A stretch of 64,000 nucleotides of DNA from Mesorhizobium sp. J8. Lineage in GTDB: Bacteria; Pseudomonadota; Alphaproteobacteria; Rhizobiales; Rhizobiaceae. A program made the position numbers and the translations under genes. Below, one piece after another: positions 8,265 through 16,365 of this stretch. Location: assembly GCF_016591715.1 (NCBI RefSeq), contig NZ_AP024109.1, positions 5,828,001 to 5,892,000 on the forward strand, written 5' to 3'. Below the pieces are notes generated by a model that did no database searches, had not been told where the DNA came from, and saw only the letters and a program-made list of their open reading frames with translations. The stretch's first letter is position 1, and each line of letters starts with the position of its first letter.

Positions 8265-9260
8265 ATGAAATTCGTGACCAGCCTTCTCAACCGCCGTGCT
8301 TTCGTGGCGTTGGCCGCTGCGTCGATGCTTGCCGGCGCGATGCATTCCGCGCCAGCCTCGGCGGCCGACGTGACCATTCCGATCATCGTCAAGGATACCA
8401 CCTCCTTCTACTGGCAGATCGTGCTGGCCGGCGCGCGCAAGGCCGGCAAGGACCTCGGCATCAACGTGCCGGAGCTCGGCGCCCAGGCAGAAACCGACGT
8501 CAACGGCCAGATCTCGATCCTCGAGAACGCCGTTGCCAGCAACCCGGCGGCGATCGTCATCTCGCCGACCGAGTTCAAGGCGCTCGGCAAGCCGATCGAC
8601 GAGGCGGCTTCCAAGGTCAAGGTCATCGGCATCGACTCCGGCGCCGACTCCAAGGCCTTCACCTCCTTCCTCACCACCGACAACGTCCAGGGTGGCCGCG
8701 TCGCGGCTGACGGCCTCGCCGCCGCGATCGGCGCCGCCAATGGCGGCAAGGTGGAAGGCAAGGTCGCGCTGATCACCGCTCTTCCCGGCGCCGGCTCGCT
8801 CGAGCAGCGCAAGCAAGGCTTCATCGAGCAGATCAAGGCCAAGTATCCGGGCCTCCAGCTCGTCGCCGACAAATATGCCGACGGTCAGGCCACCACGGGC
8901 TTGAACATCGCCACCGACCTGATCACCGCCAATCCGGACCTCAAGGGCATCTTCGCCTCCAACCTGATCATGGCGCAGGGCGTCGGCCAGGCGATCGCCG
9001 AGAACAATCTCGGCGGCAAGGTGGCGCTGATCGGCTTCGACAGCGACGAGAAGCTGATCAAGTTCCTGAATGACGGCGTCATCTCCGGCCTGGTCGTCCA
9101 GGACCCCTACCGGATGGGCTATGACGGCATCAAGACCGCCTTGGCCGCCTCGAAGGGCGAGAAGGTCGAAGCCAATGTCGATACCGGGGCCAACCTCGTC
9201 ACCAAGGACAACATGAAAGAGCCGAAGATCGACGCGCTGCTCAACCCGAAGCTCAATTGA
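8265..9260 (+). CDS. Ribose-type sugar ABC transporter, periplasmic binding protein
   Basis: 331 residues. A signal peptide covers about 1-34 (N-R-R-A-F-V-A-L-A-A-A... A-S-A-A-D). The mature part is a periplasmic-binding-protein fold of the RbsB class, with V-K-D-T-T-S-F-Y-W near the N-terminus, I-I-S-P-T-E, I-G-I-D-S-G-A-D-S and G-F-D-S-D-E segments that line the pocket in such proteins. The open frame reaches back to 8136, but AGGGAGGAA six bases before ATG 8265 and the signal peptide fix the start. It feeds the ATPase and permease encoded next. The ligand is probably a sugar or aldonate; the exact compound is not evident. Confidence 0.9.
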   Translation: MKFVTSLLNRRAFVALAAASMLAGAMHSAPASAADVTIPIIVKDTTSFYWQIVLAGARKAGKDLGINVPELGAQAETDVNGQISILENAVASNPAAIVISPTEFKALGKPIDEAASKVKVIGIDSGADSKAFTSFLTTDNVQGGRVAADGLAAAIGAANGGKVEGKVALITALPGAGSLEQRKQGFIEQIKAKYPGLQLVADKYADGQATTGLNIATDLITANPDLKGIFASNLIMAQGVGQAIAENNLGGKVALIGFDSDEKLIKFLNDGVISGLVVQDPYRMGYDGIKTALAASKGEKVEANVDTGANLVTKDNMKEPKIDALLNPKLN

Positions 9261-9276
9261 GCAGTGTCGCGACATC

Positions 9277-9304
9277 GTTTCCGGGGCGGCATCGCCCCGG
9301 AAAC
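9277..9304 (+). terminator. Stem-loop after the sugar-binding protein gene
   Basis: Perfect 12-bp stem GTTTCCGGGGCG (9277-9288) / CGCCCCGGAAAC (9293-9304) with a 4-base loop, 16 bp after the stop. There is no long T run, so it may act as a 3' stabilising hairpin or partial terminator before the ATPase gene. Confidence 0.6.
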
Positions 9305-9429
9305 TTCCATCAGGCGGTTTGGAAATTCGCCGGCCTGATTTAGGCTCCGACTCCAAGATGCGCGTCAGACGCATCGCTGCGTACCCAACGGTTGAGGCCG
9401 ATCTGGGAGGCCAATCTGGGAGGATTGTC

Positions 9430-10983
9430 ATGACGTCGACGGCGCAGGAACTGCACCCCGCCCCCACGCTGGCCCCGGGCAGGACGATCCTCGAGCTCAA
9501 CGGCCTGGAAAAGCGCTATCCCGGCACACATGCGCTGAAGCCCGTGCACCTTGCCTTCAAGGCGGGCGAGATCCACGCCATCGTCGGCGAGAACGGCGCC
9601 GGCAAGTCGACCCTGATAAAACTTCTGACGGGCGTCATGCCGCGCACTTCCGGCGAAGTCATCTGGGAAGGTCAGCCCGTGGCTCTGGCCACTCCGCACG
9701 AGGCGATGGCGCTGGGCATCAATGCCGTGCATCAGGAGGTGGTGCTCTGCCGCCACCTCACCGTCGCCGCCAACATGTTCCTCGGCGAGGAGGAATCCCG
9801 CTTCGGCCTGCTGCAGCAGCGCGCCATGGTCAAGGACGCACAGAAGATCATCGATGGTCTCGGCTTCGACCTGCCGGCGCATGTCGTGCTCGGCGATCTC
9901 ACCATCGGCCAGCAGCAGCTGATCGCCGCCGCTCGCGCCACGGTGCGCGGCACGAAGTTCCTGATCTTCGACGAGCCGACCGCCTACCTCACCCGCAAGG
10001 AGGCCGACCAGCTCTTCAAGCTGATCCGAAGGCTCAAGGGCGAAGGTGTCACCATCATCTATATCAGCCACCGCATGGAGGAGGTGTTCGAGCTTGCCGA
10101 TCGCGTTTCCGTACTGCGCGACGGCACCTTGGTCGGCACCCGCAACATCGCCGAGACGGACGAGCCCGAGCTGGTCAAGCTGATGATCAACCGCTCGATC
10201 GAGCAGATCTACCACAAGGAGCATTTCACCCCTGGCGCCACAATCGTCGAGACGAAGAACCTCTCCGGCAAGGGCTTCGAGAATGTCTCGGTGACCGTCC
10301 GCGCCGGCGAGATCGTCGGCCTCTACGGCCTGATCGGCGCCGGCCGCAGCGAGTTCGTCACCACGCTCTATGGCCGTCACAAGAAATCGGCCGGCCAGAT
10401 CCTGTGGGAGGGCAAGGAGGTCCAGGTCAATTCCGAGCACGACGCGATAAGGCTCGGCATGGCGCTGGCTCCGGAAAGCCGCCGCGACCAGGGTCTCTGT
10501 CTCAACCTCTCGGTCGGCATGAACCTCAACCTGCCGATCTACAAGCGCATTTCCAGCAACGCGCTGATCTCGGGCGCCAAGGAGAAAGCCGAGGCCGACC
10601 GCCAGATCGCCGACCTGCGCATCAAGACGCCGACACGCAGCGCGCTCGCCTCCAGCCTTTCGGGCGGCAACCAGCAGAAGATCGTCATCGGCAAGTGGCT
10701 GGCGCATGGCGCCAAGCTGTTCATCTTCGACGAGCCGACGGTGGGCGTCGATGTCGGCACCAAGGCCGAGATCTACCGGCTGTTCTCGACGCTGTTGTCC
10801 AAGGGCGCCGGCATCATCCTGATCTCGTCCTATCTGCCGGAAGTCTACGAGCTTGCCGACACGCTGCATGTGTTCCGGCGCGGCAAGCTGGTTGCCACGC
10901 ATGGATTCCGCACCGCCAGCCACGAGGACATTCTGGGTCAGGCTCTGGCCGAGAAACAAGAAAAAACGGGAGGACAAAAATGA
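9430..10983 (+). CDS. Ribose-type sugar ABC transporter, duplicated ATPase subunit
   Basis: 517 residues with two ABC cassettes, as in RbsA/MglA. The first has an intact Walker A G-E-N-G-A-G-K-S-T at about 53-61 and Walker B I-F-D-E-P-T. The second has the usual degenerate Walker A (G-L-I-G-A-G-R-S-E) with L-S-G-G-N-Q-Q-K and F-D-E-P-T-V-G-V-D. The frame opens at 9319, but GGAGGATT just before ATG 9430 marks the real start. The stop overlaps the permease start (ATGA), indicating translational coupling. Cytoplasmic face of the inner membrane. Confidence 0.92.
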   Translation: MTSTAQELHPAPTLAPGRTILELNGLEKRYPGTHALKPVHLAFKAGEIHAIVGENGAGKSTLIKLLTGVMPRTSGEVIWEGQPVALATPHEAMALGINAVHQEVVLCRHLTVAANMFLGEEESRFGLLQQRAMVKDAQKIIDGLGFDLPAHVVLGDLTIGQQQLIAAARATVRGTKFLIFDEPTAYLTRKEADQLFKLIRRLKGEGVTIIYISHRMEEVFELADRVSVLRDGTLVGTRNIAETDEPELVKLMINRSIEQIYHKEHFTPGATIVETKNLSGKGFENVSVTVRAGEIVGLYGLIGAGRSEFVTTLYGRHKKSAGQILWEGKEVQVNSEHDAIRLGMALAPESRRDQGLCLNLSVGMNLNLPIYKRISSNALISGAKEKAEADRQIADLRIKTPTRSALASSLSGGNQQKIVIGKWLAHGAKLFIFDEPTVGVDVGTKAEIYRLFSTLLSKGAGIILISSYLPEVYELADTLHVFRRGKLVATHGFRTASHEDILGQALAEKQEKTGGQK

Positions 10984-11945
10984 GCACCGAGGCGATCCCC
11001 GCCGAAAAACCCAAGCGCAATTTCAACGCGCTCTTCGGCCTGACGCTGCTTGGTCTGCTGCTGCTGATGTGGATCGTGCTGGCTGTCGCCACGCCCTCCT
11101 TCGCGACGGCTCTCAACATCACCAACCTTCTGCGCCAGGGCTCGCTGATCGCCATCCTCGCCGTCGGCCAGACCTTCGTCATCATCACCGGCGGCATCGA
11201 CCTTTCGGTCGGCGCGGTGGTCGGTTTCACCACCGTTGTGGTGGCGCTTCTGATCAACGCCGGCTGGCCGATCTGGGCTGCGGTGCTGATCACGCTTCTG
11301 GTCGGCGTCGCCATCGGCCTTTTCCACGGCTTCGGTATCGTCAAGATGGGCCTGCCGCCCTTCATCATCACCCTGGCCACCATGACCTCGCTGCGCGGCA
11401 TCGGCTTGCTTATGACCAACGGCAATTCGATCTCGATCAACAGCGATCCGTTCCAGGCCTTCTCGCGCGGCTCGCTCTTCGGCATCCCCTATCTGTTCTG
11501 GATGGTGATCCTCGTTGCCATCCCGTCCTACATCTTCCTGCACCACACGCGCTGGGGCCGCTACCTGTTCTCGGTGGGCTCCAACGCGGAAGCTGCGCGC
11601 CTGTCGGGCGTCAACGTGCCGCGCACCATCTTCATGGCCTACATCCTGTCCGGCCTGCTCGCCGCCTTCGTCGGCGTGCTGCTCGCCTCGCGCATCGGCA
11701 TCGGCAATCCGACGCAGGGCGACACCTATGAGCTGCAGGCCATCGCCTCGTCGGTGATCGGCGGCACCTCGCTGTTCGGCGCCATCGGCTCCGTGCACGG
11801 GCCGCTGATCGGCTCCTTCATCCTGTCGACGATCAACAACGGCGCCAACCTGCTCAACGTCAACACCTTCTGGCAGCGCGTCATCACCGGAGCGCTGATC
11901 ATCGTCATCGTCTACTTCGACGGCCTGCGCCGCCGGGGCAAATGA
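10980..11945 (+). CDS. Ribose-type sugar ABC transporter, permease
   Basis: 321 residues, very hydrophobic, with about eight to ten membrane segments and the RbsC-class motif I-L-A-V-G-Q-T-F-V-I-I-T-G-G-I-D-L-S-V-G. The ATPase-contact loop near the C-terminus reads N-P-T-Q-G-D-T-Y-E-L-Q-A-I-A-S-S-V-I-G-G. The open frame extends upstream inside the ATPase gene, but ATG 10980 overlaps the ATPase stop by four bases and gives the normal N-terminus. A short gap then leads to the zinc dehydrogenase gene on the same strand. Confidence 0.92.
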   Translation: MSTEAIPAEKPKRNFNALFGLTLLGLLLLMWIVLAVATPSFATALNITNLLRQGSLIAILAVGQTFVIITGGIDLSVGAVVGFTTVVVALLINAGWPIWAAVLITLLVGVAIGLFHGFGIVKMGLPPFIITLATMTSLRGIGLLMTNGNSISINSDPFQAFSRGSLFGIPYLFWMVILVAIPSYIFLHHTRWGRYLFSVGSNAEAARLSGVNVPRTIFMAYILSGLLAAFVGVLLASRIGIGNPTQGDTYELQAIASSVIGGTSLFGAIGSVHGPLIGSFILSTINNGANLLNVNTFWQRVITGALIIVIVYFDGLRRRGK

Positions 11946-12016
11946 CTCCTCCCTGAAACTCCGCGCCGGCCCCGCATGCCGAGGCCGGCGCTGCTTTTTG
12001 AACACTGGATCTGGCC

Positions 12017-13033
12017 ATGAAAGCCGTCGTCTGCCGCTCGCCCGGCGAGCTTGTCCTCGAAGACCGCGCCGACCCCGGCGCGCCTCCGCCCGGCTGGGCG
12101 CGTGTCGCTGTCAGCCATGTCGGCATCTGCGGCACCGACTACCACATCTTCGAAGGCAAGCATCCCTTCCTCGCCTATCCGCGCATCATGGGCCATGAGG
12201 TTTCCGGAACCATCGTCGAAAAGGGGGAAGGCGTCGATCTCGCCACCGGCGAGCCGGTCATCATCAACCCCTATCTTTCATGCGGCAAATGCATCGCCTG
12301 CCGGCACGGCAAGCCGAATTGCTGCGTCAAGATCGAGGTGCTCGGCGTCCACCGTGACGGCGCCATGTGCGACGAGATCCTGGTGCCGGCGCAGAATCTC
12401 TATCCCGCGAACGGCCTGTCGCTGGCCGATGCCGCGGCGGTGGAATTCCTGGCGATCGGCGCCCATGCCGTGCGTAGATCGCTCGGAACGCCCGGCCAAC
12501 GCACGCTGGTCATCGGCGCCGGTCCCATCGGGCTCGGCACGGCGATCTTCGCCCGCATCGCCGGGCTCGACGTCAGCCTGCTCGACATGAGCAGCGAGCG
12601 CCTCGGCTTCGCCGAAAAGGAGCTTGGCTTTGCCGCGCTCGACACCTCGAAGGCTGCAGCCGACGAACTGGTGCGGCAGGCGACCGGCGGCGAAGGATTC
12701 GACCTCGTCTTCGACGCGACCGGCAACACGGCGTCGGTGCAGTCGGCCTTCGCCCATGTCGCGCATGGCGGCACACTGGTGCTGGTCAGCGTCGTCAAGG
12801 ACGACATCACCTTCTCCGACCCCGAATTCCACAAGCGCGAGATGACTTTGGTCGGCAGCCGCAATGCGCTCAAGGCCGACTTCGAGCATGTCGCGGCCTC
12901 GATCCGCAACGGCGCCGTTCCGTTGGGCAAACTCGTCACCCATCGCACGACGCTCGCTGCAACGCCACGCGATCTGGCGCGATGGACGCATGAGAAATTG
13001 GGCCTGATCAAGGCGGTGATCGAAGTCGGCTGA
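12017..13033 (+). CDS. Zinc-dependent alcohol dehydrogenase, sugar-acid type
   Basis: 338-residue medium-chain dehydrogenase. Catalytic zinc ligands are Cys38 with the His60-Glu61 pair. The structural zinc site is Cys89, Cys92, Cys95 and Cys103. The NAD-binding motif G-A-G-P-I-G is at 167-172. Relatives oxidise polyols or aldonates such as L-idonate, L-gulonate or L-galactonate. Placed after a sugar transporter and downstream of a UxaA-family dehydratase, it may oxidise an aldonate to a keto-uronate. No UxaB-type reductase is in the window, so that pathway would be incomplete here. Confidence 0.82.
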   Translation: MKAVVCRSPGELVLEDRADPGAPPPGWARVAVSHVGICGTDYHIFEGKHPFLAYPRIMGHEVSGTIVEKGEGVDLATGEPVIINPYLSCGKCIACRHGKPNCCVKIEVLGVHRDGAMCDEILVPAQNLYPANGLSLADAAAVEFLAIGAHAVRRSLGTPGQRTLVIGAGPIGLGTAIFARIAGLDVSLLDMSSERLGFAEKELGFAALDTSKAAADELVRQATGGEGFDLVFDATGNTASVQSAFAHVAHGGTLVLVSVVKDDITFSDPEFHKREMTLVGSRNALKADFEHVAASIRNGAVPLGKLVTHRTTLAATPRDLARWTHEKLGLIKAVIEVG

Positions 13034-13039
13034 GCGCGG

Positions 13040-13786
13040 CTAGTCGCCGGCCGACAGCCTCAACTCCACCCGCTCCGCCGGGAACCGCGATTCCGCGAAC
13101 TGGATCGGCTCGCCGTCGAGCGTCACATTGATGGCGATGGTGACCAGCACGATGGCGCCCGGCTGCAGATCGAGGGCTGCGAGGTCGTCGGCGTCGGCAT
13201 GGCGCGCCGACAGCACGGTTGAATGCCTGAGATAGTCATTGATGCCGAAGCGCTTCAGCGAGGCGGTGATCGATCCCGTTTCCGCCATGGCCGCCTCGAT
13301 GCCGGCGAAGCGCTTGGCGTCGAACCAGGTGGTTGCGCGTGACACCGCATGACCGTCGGCCTCGCCGCGCGTCTCCAGGCGAATGACGGCCGCGCCCTTC
13401 GCTATGCGCAGCGCCTCGGCGATGCGCCGGCTGGCCGGCTCCGTCGAAGACGACAGGAGCGCGATGTGGCGCTCGCTCGTCTGCCCCTGCAGCCCCGCCG
13501 AGAAGCGCGTGCGCGCGCCGATCGGATAGGATAGCCTCTTGCGCGACAAGACGAAGGTGCCGCGCCCCTGTTCGGCCTTCAGCACGCCTTCCTGCACAAG
13601 TGCCGCAATGGCGCTGCGCACCGTATGACGGTTGACCCCGTAGCGCTCGGCCAGGGCGATTTCCGGCGGCAGCGCCGCATTCTCGGCAAAATCGCCGCTC
13701 GCGATCCCCTGCAATATCTTGTCGGCGATCTGCCGCCACAGCGACACGCCGTTGCGCCTTTCGATGCTGCTCGCCAGTCCAACCAT
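13040..13786 (-). CDS. phnF: PhnF-type GntR/HutC regulator of phosphonate metabolism
   Basis: 248 residues: an N-terminal GntR winged helix (A-L-P-P-E-I-A-L-A-E-R-Y-G-V-N-R-H-T-V-R) followed by a UTRA/HutC effector domain (residues ~95-245) including A-V-S-R-A-T-T-W-F and F-A-E-S-R-F-P. Divergent from phnG with a 20-bp palindrome over the phnG start region, the arrangement expected of a repressor of the C-P lyase operon. The ATG is preceded by a GGGGGGA site. Its 3' end faces the zinc dehydrogenase gene 6 bp away. Confidence 0.9.
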   Translation of the reverse strand: MVGLASSIERRNGVSLWRQIADKILQGIASGDFAENAALPPEIALAERYGVNRHTVRSAIAALVQEGVLKAEQGRGTFVLSRKRLSYPIGARTRFSAGLQGQTSERHIALLSSSTEPASRRIAEALRIAKGAAVIRLETRGEADGHAVSRATTWFDAKRFAGIEAAMAETGSITASLKRFGINDYLRHSTVLSARHADADDLAALDLQPGAIVLVTIAINVTLDGEPIQFAESRFPAERVELRLSAGD

Positions 13787-13827
13787 TCATCCCCCCGTTT
13801 CTTCGCCAGCCGGGCAATTTTCTGCGC

Positions 13828-13872
13828 CTGTCATCCACCCGTCATGGACTCCCGTTAGGAGGTAGGTATAAT
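13828..13872 (+). promoter_or_regulatory. Pho box and -10 element of the phnG operon
   Basis: CTGTCAT (13828-13834) and CCGTCAT (13839-13845) are 11 bp apart, close to the PhoB consensus. A weaker third unit, TCCCGTT (13850-13856), is followed after 10 bp by TATAAT (13867-13872). This spacing matches PhoB-activated promoters, where Pho boxes replace the -35 element. Induction of C-P lyase by phosphate starvation is inferred. Confidence 0.75.
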
Positions 13873-13880
13873 TTGTATAG

Positions 13881-13900
13881 TTGTCTATATCAATAGACAA
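13881..13900. promoter_or_regulatory. Probable PhnF operator
   Basis: Perfect palindrome TTGTCTAT / ATAGACAA around four bases, starting 8 bp after the -10 element. It would overlap the transcription start, a repression position. The GTCTA...TAGAC core is like operators of HutC-type GntR proteins, and phnF lies immediately divergent. Confidence 0.65.
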
Positions 13901-13925
13901 ATCTTCAAATGCAAGGAGCGATGCG

Positions 13926-14387
13926 ATGCGAGGACAGGAAGCGCGCGAGCAGGCCGGGCGGAAAGCCTTGATGGCGACGCTGGCGCATGCCGAAGCCGAT
14001 GAGATCGCGCGCCTGTGGAAGGAGTCGGGCCTGCCTTCCGAAGCCGAACTCTTGCGCGGACCCGAAACCGGGTTGGTGACGGTGCGCGGGCGGATCGGCG
14101 GCGGCGGCGCGCCTTTCAATGTCGGCGAGGCGACCGTCACCCGCGCCACGGTGCGGCTGCCCTCCGGCCAGGTCGGCCATTCCTATGCGCTCGGCCGCGA
14201 CAAGGACAAGGCAAGGCTCGCGGCGATCGCCGACGCGCTCTGGCAGGACCCGGCGCAGCGCGAGGCGGTCGAGACGAAGCTGGTCGCGCCCTTGCGCGCT
14301 GCGCTCGATGCGGCGCGGGAGACCCGGCGTGTCGAGACGGCGGCCACGAAAGTGGATTTCTTCACCATGGTGCGCGGAGAGGACTGA
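13926..14387 (+). CDS. phnG: C-P lyase core subunit PhnG
   Basis: 153 residues matching PhnG in length and motifs (R-G-P-E-T-G-L-V-x-V-R-G-R-I-G-G-x-G-x-P-F-N-V-G-E and H-S-Y-A-L-G-R-D). PhnG is part of the PhnGHIJ core that attaches the phosphonate to ATP-derived ribose and hosts the C-P cleavage reaction. The frame opens at 13881, but AAGGAG before ATG 13926 indicates the start. First gene of the operon; its TGA overlaps the phnH ATG by one base. Confidence 0.93.
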   Translation: MRGQEAREQAGRKALMATLAHAEADEIARLWKESGLPSEAELLRGPETGLVTVRGRIGGGGAPFNVGEATVTRATVRLPSGQVGHSYALGRDKDKARLAAIADALWQDPAQREAVETKLVAPLRAALDAARETRRVETAATKVDFFTMVRGED

Positions 14388-14998
14388 TGAATATCGCCAC
14401 GCAGTCGATCGACGGCGGTTTCGCCGAGCCGGTGTTCAACGCGCAGACGGTCTTCCGCGCCATCATGGACGCGATGGCGCGTCCGGGCACGGTCCAGAAC
14501 CTGCCGCAACTTGCCCGTCCGCCGGCGCCGCTGTCGGCGACCGCCGGCGCCGTGGCGCTTTCGCTCTGCGACAACGACACGCCGGTCTGGCTCGACCCGC
14601 CGCTGCAGGCGGAGGCTTCGGTCAAGGCCTGGCTCGGCTTCCACACCGGCGCGCCTTTGGCCAACACGCCCGCCGACGCGCATTTCGCCCTGATCGCCAA
14701 TCCGAAGGAGATGGCCGCGCTCGACGGGTTTGCCCAAGGCACGCAGGAATATCCCGACCGCTCGACGACGCTGATCCTCCTGGTCGACGACCTTGCCTCG
14801 GGCCCGCCGCTGCTGCTCGAAGGTCCGGGGATCGAAAAGACGTCGATGATCGCGCCGCCAGGCATGCCGCGCCATTTCGTCGAGCAGTGGAAGCAGAACA
14901 ACCAGCGTTTCCCGCGCGGCGTCGATATCATCCTGGCGGCGCCGGGCGGCCTTTGCTGCCTGCCGCGCACCACCCGCATCAAGTCGATGGAGGCGTGA
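14387..14998 (+). CDS. phnH: C-P lyase core subunit PhnH
   Basis: 203 residues. Typical PhnH features are F-x-A-I-M-D-A-M-A-R-P-G near the N-terminus, D-N-D-T-P-V-W-L-D, F-H-T-G-A-P, G-T-Q-E-Y-P-D-R-S-T-T and the C-terminal F-P-R-G-V-D-I-I-L. PhnH is a component of the PhnGHIJ complex. The start overlaps the phnG stop by one base, so the two are translationally coupled. The open frame upstream is only the shadow of phnG. Confidence 0.95.
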   Translation: MNIATQSIDGGFAEPVFNAQTVFRAIMDAMARPGTVQNLPQLARPPAPLSATAGAVALSLCDNDTPVWLDPPLQAEASVKAWLGFHTGAPLANTPADAHFALIANPKEMAALDGFAQGTQEYPDRSTTLILLVDDLASGPPLLLEGPGIEKTSMIAPPGMPRHFVEQWKQNNQRFPRGVDIILAAPGGLCCLPRTTRIKSMEA

Positions 14999-14999
14999 C

Positions 15000-16115
15000 A
15001 TGTATGTCGCGGTAAAGGGCGGCGAGGCCGCCATTGCCAATGCGCACCGCCTGCTTGCCGACCGCCGCCGCGGCGACCGCTCGGTGCCGGCGCTGCGCCT
15101 CGACCAGATCGTCGAGCAGCTGGCGCTCGGCGTCGACCGTGTGATGAGCGAGGGCTCGCTCTACGATCGCGAGCTTGCTGCTTTGGCCGTCGTCCAGGCG
15201 CGCGGCGACATGATCGAGGCGATCTTCCTGGTGCGCGCCTACCGCACCACGCTGCCGCGCTTCGGCTACACCAATCCGGTCGACACCGGCGCCATGCAAG
15301 TCGAGCGTCGTATCTCGGCGACTTACAAGGACCTGCCAGGCGGCCAGGTGCTCGGCCCGACCTTCGATTACACGCACCGCTTGCTCGATCCGGAGCTTGC
15401 CGCCGGCGCCGAGGTCGAGGCACCGGCGCAGCGTCCGGTCGAGCCGGAAGCCATGCCGCGCGTTTCCGCAATCCTTGCCCATGAAGGCCTGATCGAGGCC
15501 GACGGCGAGATGCCGCTTGACCACGTGCCGGGCGACATCACCCGCGAACCGCTGCAATTCCCGATGGCGCGCGACATTCGCCTGCAGGCGCTGTCGCGCG
15601 GCGACGAGGGTTTCCTGCTGGCGCTCGGCTATTCGACGCAGCGCGGCTATGCCCGCAACCACCCCTTCGTCGGCGAGGTGCGCATCGGCGAGGTCGAGCT
15701 GGAGCTCGACGTGCCGGAACTGCCCTTCGCCGTGCCGCTCGGCTCGATCCGCGTCACCGAATGCCAGATGGTCAACCAGTTCAAGGGCTCGGCCAAGGCG
15801 CCGCCGCAGTTCACCCGCGGCTATGGCCTGGTCTTCGGCCAGAGCGAGCGCAAGGCGATGGCCATGGCGCTGTGCGACCGGGCGCTGCGCGCCAGCGAGC
15901 TTGGCGAGGATGTCGTCGCCGCCGCGCAGGACGAGGAATTCGTCATCTCGCATTCCGACAATGTGCAGGCGACCGGCTTCGTCGAGCATCTGAAGCTGCC
16001 GCACTATGTCGACTTTCAAGCCGAGCTTGGCCTCGTTCGGCGCATGCGCGCCGAATACGAGGCGCGGGAAACCGAGAACAAGGTCGCCGAGGAAAAGCGG
16101 GAGGCAGCGGAATGA
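15000..16115 (+). CDS. phnI: C-P lyase core subunit PhnI
   Basis: 371 residues, full length for PhnI, the subunit that displaces adenine from ATP with phosphonate to give the ribose 1-phosphonate precursor. The sequence begins M-Y-V-A-V-K-G-G-E-x-A-I and has the conserved L-G-Y-S-T-Q-R-G-Y-A-R-N-H-P-F-V-G-E and H-S-D-N-V-Q-A-T-G-F-V-E-H-L-K-L-P-H-Y-V-D-F stretches. It begins one base after the phnH stop. A 250-bp gap to phnJ contains a short minus-strand gene. Confidence 0.96.
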   Translation: MYVAVKGGEAAIANAHRLLADRRRGDRSVPALRLDQIVEQLALGVDRVMSEGSLYDRELAALAVVQARGDMIEAIFLVRAYRTTLPRFGYTNPVDTGAMQVERRISATYKDLPGGQVLGPTFDYTHRLLDPELAAGAEVEAPAQRPVEPEAMPRVSAILAHEGLIEADGEMPLDHVPGDITREPLQFPMARDIRLQALSRGDEGFLLALGYSTQRGYARNHPFVGEVRIGEVELELDVPELPFAVPLGSIRVTECQMVNQFKGSAKAPPQFTRGYGLVFGQSERKAMAMALCDRALRASELGEDVVAAAQDEEFVISHSDNVQATGFVEHLKLPHYVDFQAELGLVRRMRAEYEARETENKVAEEKREAAE

Positions 16116-16117
16116 AC

Positions 16118-16306
16118 TTAGTGTCCGCTACCGGAATGTCCGCCGCCGATAAAGCCTCCACTTCCACCGTAGGTGGCGCCACCAACTGTCTCGCCGCGAG
16201 GGGGCTCTTTCGGCGTCGGAAGAACCATTTTGCGCAAAGCAAAAGCGGCGATGCCGACAAACAGCAGCAACAGCACACCAAAATGCATCCATCCGGTGAA
16301 AGTCAT
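16118..16306 (-). CDS. Small membrane protein with Gly/His tail, inside the phn operon on the opposite strand
   Basis: 62 residues from ATG 16306. One hydrophobic helix at about 6-24 (M-H-F-G-V-L-L-L-L-F-V-G-I-A-A-F-A-L) is followed by a short basic/proline linker and a Gly-rich tail with G-G-G-H-S-G-S-G-H. A GGGAG lies about ten bases before the start. The longer in-frame opening (to 16495) runs against phnJ and is probably not used. It fills the only large gap in phnGHIJKL, reads against the operon and ends 2 bp from the phnI stop. I do not recognise the family. The protein composition looks genuine, but a chance frame cannot be excluded. Confidence 0.5.
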   Translation of the reverse strand: MTFTGWMHFGVLLLLFVGIAAFALRKMVLPTPKEPPRGETVGGATYGGSGGFIGGGHSGSGH

Positions 16307-16365
16307 TTGGCCGGGCTCCCGCGTTCTGAACATCAAATATGTAGCAAAGAGCGGACGTGATCGCC

